Shown here one piece after another: positions 62,715 through 64,000 of a stretch of DNA of 64,000 nt; the first letter of the stretch is position 1; each line of letters starts with the position of its first letter. Under the pieces are notes generated by a model. The model saw only the letters and a program-made list of their open reading frames with translations. It did no database searches and was not told the DNA's origin. The translations under genes and the position numbers were made by a program. The stretch is from Parasutterella excrementihominis YIT 11859 (GTDB lineage Bacteria > Pseudomonadota > Gammaproteobacteria > Burkholderiales > Burkholderiaceae_F): NCBI RefSeq assembly GCF_000205025.1, contig NZ_GL883760.1, positions 47,553 to 111,552 of the forward strand. The letters run 5' to 3'.

Positions 62715-63929
62715 TTAGTTGTCTTTCATCGGCGACATGGCGCGGTCCATGATTCCGTGTAAGTAAGAAATCAGGACTCCGTAATTGACGATCGAAACTC
62801 CGGTCTCGGCGCATTTCTTTTGTCGGCTCAGCATGGCTCGGCGGTTAATCATGCACGCGCCGCAGTGAATCACAAGCTTATAAGAAGAAACATCTTCCGG
62901 GAAAGAGTCTCCCGTATACCACTCATAGTTCAGTTCGCCGCCTACTTTCTTATTCAGCCAAGCCGGTATTTTGACCCTGCCGATATCTTCTGCCTGACAG
63001 ACATGAGTACAGGCTTCCGCAATCAAAACTTTATCGCCCGGCTTTAAATTTTCCACCGCTTTGGCACCAGCGGCTAATCCGCTTAGGTTGCCCTTTTGAC
63101 GCGCCATGAGAATGGAAAAAGACGTAAGAGGAATTTCTTTAGGCACCGCGCGATCTGCTTTTGCAAAGACTTGGCTGTCCGTAACCACCAATGCAGGCGG
63201 CTCCTTGAGATTATCAAGCTGTTCGGCCAGTTGATTCTCTTTGACGACAACTGCCTTTGCATTAGCATCCAAAATATCCCGGATGGCGTGGACCTGAGGA
63301 AGAATGATTCGGCCCTTAGGAGCAGCTGTATCGATGGGAACGCAAAGTACGACGGTATCACCTTCTTTAACGAGATCTCTTAGCATAGGCCCGTCTTCGA
63401 AGGCTTCCGGTGCCGTTTTGACGATAAGCGAACGCAGCTCATCAATGCCTTTTTTCTTAAGCGCGCTGATTGGGACGACCTTTTCTCCGAAAGCCTTGTC
63501 CAAAAAAGCAATCCGCTCGGCAGGATCGGCGACCGTTTCAATCTTGTTGGCTGCGAGGATGTAGGTCGTCCCCAGTTTTTTAAACTCAGAAACTAAGGAA
63601 CGTTCAAAGTCAGAAACGTCATTGGCAGCGTCAATCACAATGACCGCGACGTCGGTCTTTGTCATGACTTCTTTAGTTTTGCCGATCCTAAGTTTGCCCA
63701 GATCTCCGATATCGTCGATGCCGGCGGTATCAATGATCATCACCGGCCCCAGAGGCAGGATTTCCATCGCTTTAAACACCGGATCTGTGGTCGTACCGGC
63801 AACGTCGCTGACAAGCGCAATGTTTTGTTTGGTCAGCGCGTTGATCACACTCGACTTACCGGCGTTTCTTCTGCCGAAAATACCAATGTGGACACGCATC
63901 CCTTTTGGGGTCTGATTCATCTCTGCCAT
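62715..63929 (-). CDS. hydF: [FeFe] hydrogenase H-cluster maturation GTPase HydF
   Basis: HydF is the scaffold on which HydE and HydG build the 2Fe subcluster of [FeFe] hydrogenase. The 404-residue protein has an N-terminal GTPase domain (GRRNAGKSS 19-27, DTAG 67-70, NKIE 128-131), a middle dimerisation domain, and a C-terminal FeS domain with Cys307-x-His309 and His355-Cys356-x2-Cys359. The segment DIGRVKIPAWL is also diagnostic. AGAGGA lies six bases before the ATG at 63929. HydE, HydG and the hydrogenase are not in the window. Confidence 0.93.
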   Translation of the reverse strand: MAEMNQTPKGMRVHIGIFGRRNAGKSSVINALTKQNIALVSDVAGTTTDPVFKAMEILPLGPVMIIDTAGIDDIGDLGKLRIGKTKEVMTKTDVAVIVIDAANDVSDFERSLVSEFKKLGTTYILAANKIETVADPAERIAFLDKAFGEKVVPISALKKKGIDELRSLIVKTAPEAFEDGPMLRDLVKEGDTVVLCVPIDTAAPKGRIILPQVHAIRDILDANAKAVVVKENQLAEQLDNLKEPPALVVTDSQVFAKADRAVPKEIPLTSFSILMARQKGNLSGLAAGAKAVENLKPGDKVLIAEACTHVCQAEDIGRVKIPAWLNKKVGGELNYEWYTGDSFPEDVSSYKLVIHCGACMINRRAMLSRQKKCAETGVSIVNYGVLISYLHGIMDRAMSPMKDN

Positions 63930-64000
63930 GACAATTCCTCTGTTTTCCGAGATTCTAGATGGATAGGCGAATCGAGTAGGGGAAGCTTTCACCTACCCCT

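Overview
The window looks like chromosomal DNA of a Gram-negative betaproteobacterium of the order Burkholderiales, most likely the anaerobic gut family Sutterellaceae. This is an inference from gene content and gene order, not from a database search. Supporting signs are the miaB-phoH-ybeY-corC-lnt-glyQS block, separate kinase and adenylyltransferase genes for ADP-heptose in place of fused hldE, the kdsD-kdsC-lptCAB-rpoN-ptsN-hprK-rapZ block, a non-discriminating-type AspRS, and HydF, a maturase of oxygen-sensitive [FeFe] hydrogenases. Coding density is very high. I see no insertion sequence, prophage, CRISPR array or rRNA operon.

Layout. 1-8157 (minus): tRNA modification, ribosome/RNA maintenance, lipoprotein acylation and glycyl-tRNA synthetase, reading miaB-phoH-ybeY-corC-lnt-glyQ-glyS; glyS runs off the left edge. 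8253-9305 (minus): apaH and a tRNA-Met(CAT) with a clear promoter. 9306-13779 (minus): phosphomannomutase/phosphoglucomutase, waaC, waaA, thiD. 13884-16908 (plus): a compact ADP-heptose operon (hldA, hldD, gmhB, hldC), convergent with ruvX-plsC-galU. 19249-20795 (plus): two tandem DUF2721 membrane proteins and an HdeD-like membrane protein whose ribosome binding site lies in a strong hairpin. 20908-30471 (minus): an unrecognised 379-residue protein, purL, a glycerate kinase and uvrA. 30787-31903 (plus): two tandem ssb genes. 31961-36561 (minus): a MacAB-type export system with its own outer-membrane factor. 36699-42107: an IMPase-family phosphatase, an EF-G paralogue, an FmdB zinc ribbon and aspS. 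42180-45889 (minus): a tightly packed set of mtnA, a class II aldolase, an unknown small protein, a lipoprotein and a SotB-type sugar exporter. 46047-50961: a Pat-type acyl-CoA synthetase/GNAT protein, a crotonase-fold protein, a thioesterase and a lone amino-acid-type ABC ATPase. 51142-58485 (plus): Kdo and LPS transport genes followed by sigma-54, EIIA-Ntr, HPr kinase and RapZ. 58482-63929: mutY, a uracil-type transporter, prfC and hydF.

How the genes work together. Three separate loci serve the LPS inner core: ADP-heptose synthesis, heptosyl and Kdo transfer, and Kdo-8-P metabolism with the Lpt bridge. The sequence points worth most attention are the hairpin over the hdeD-like start, HydF, the mtnA-aldolase-exporter operon, the crotonase that has lost both catalytic glutamates, the paired ssb genes, and the unknown 379- and 86-residue proteins.
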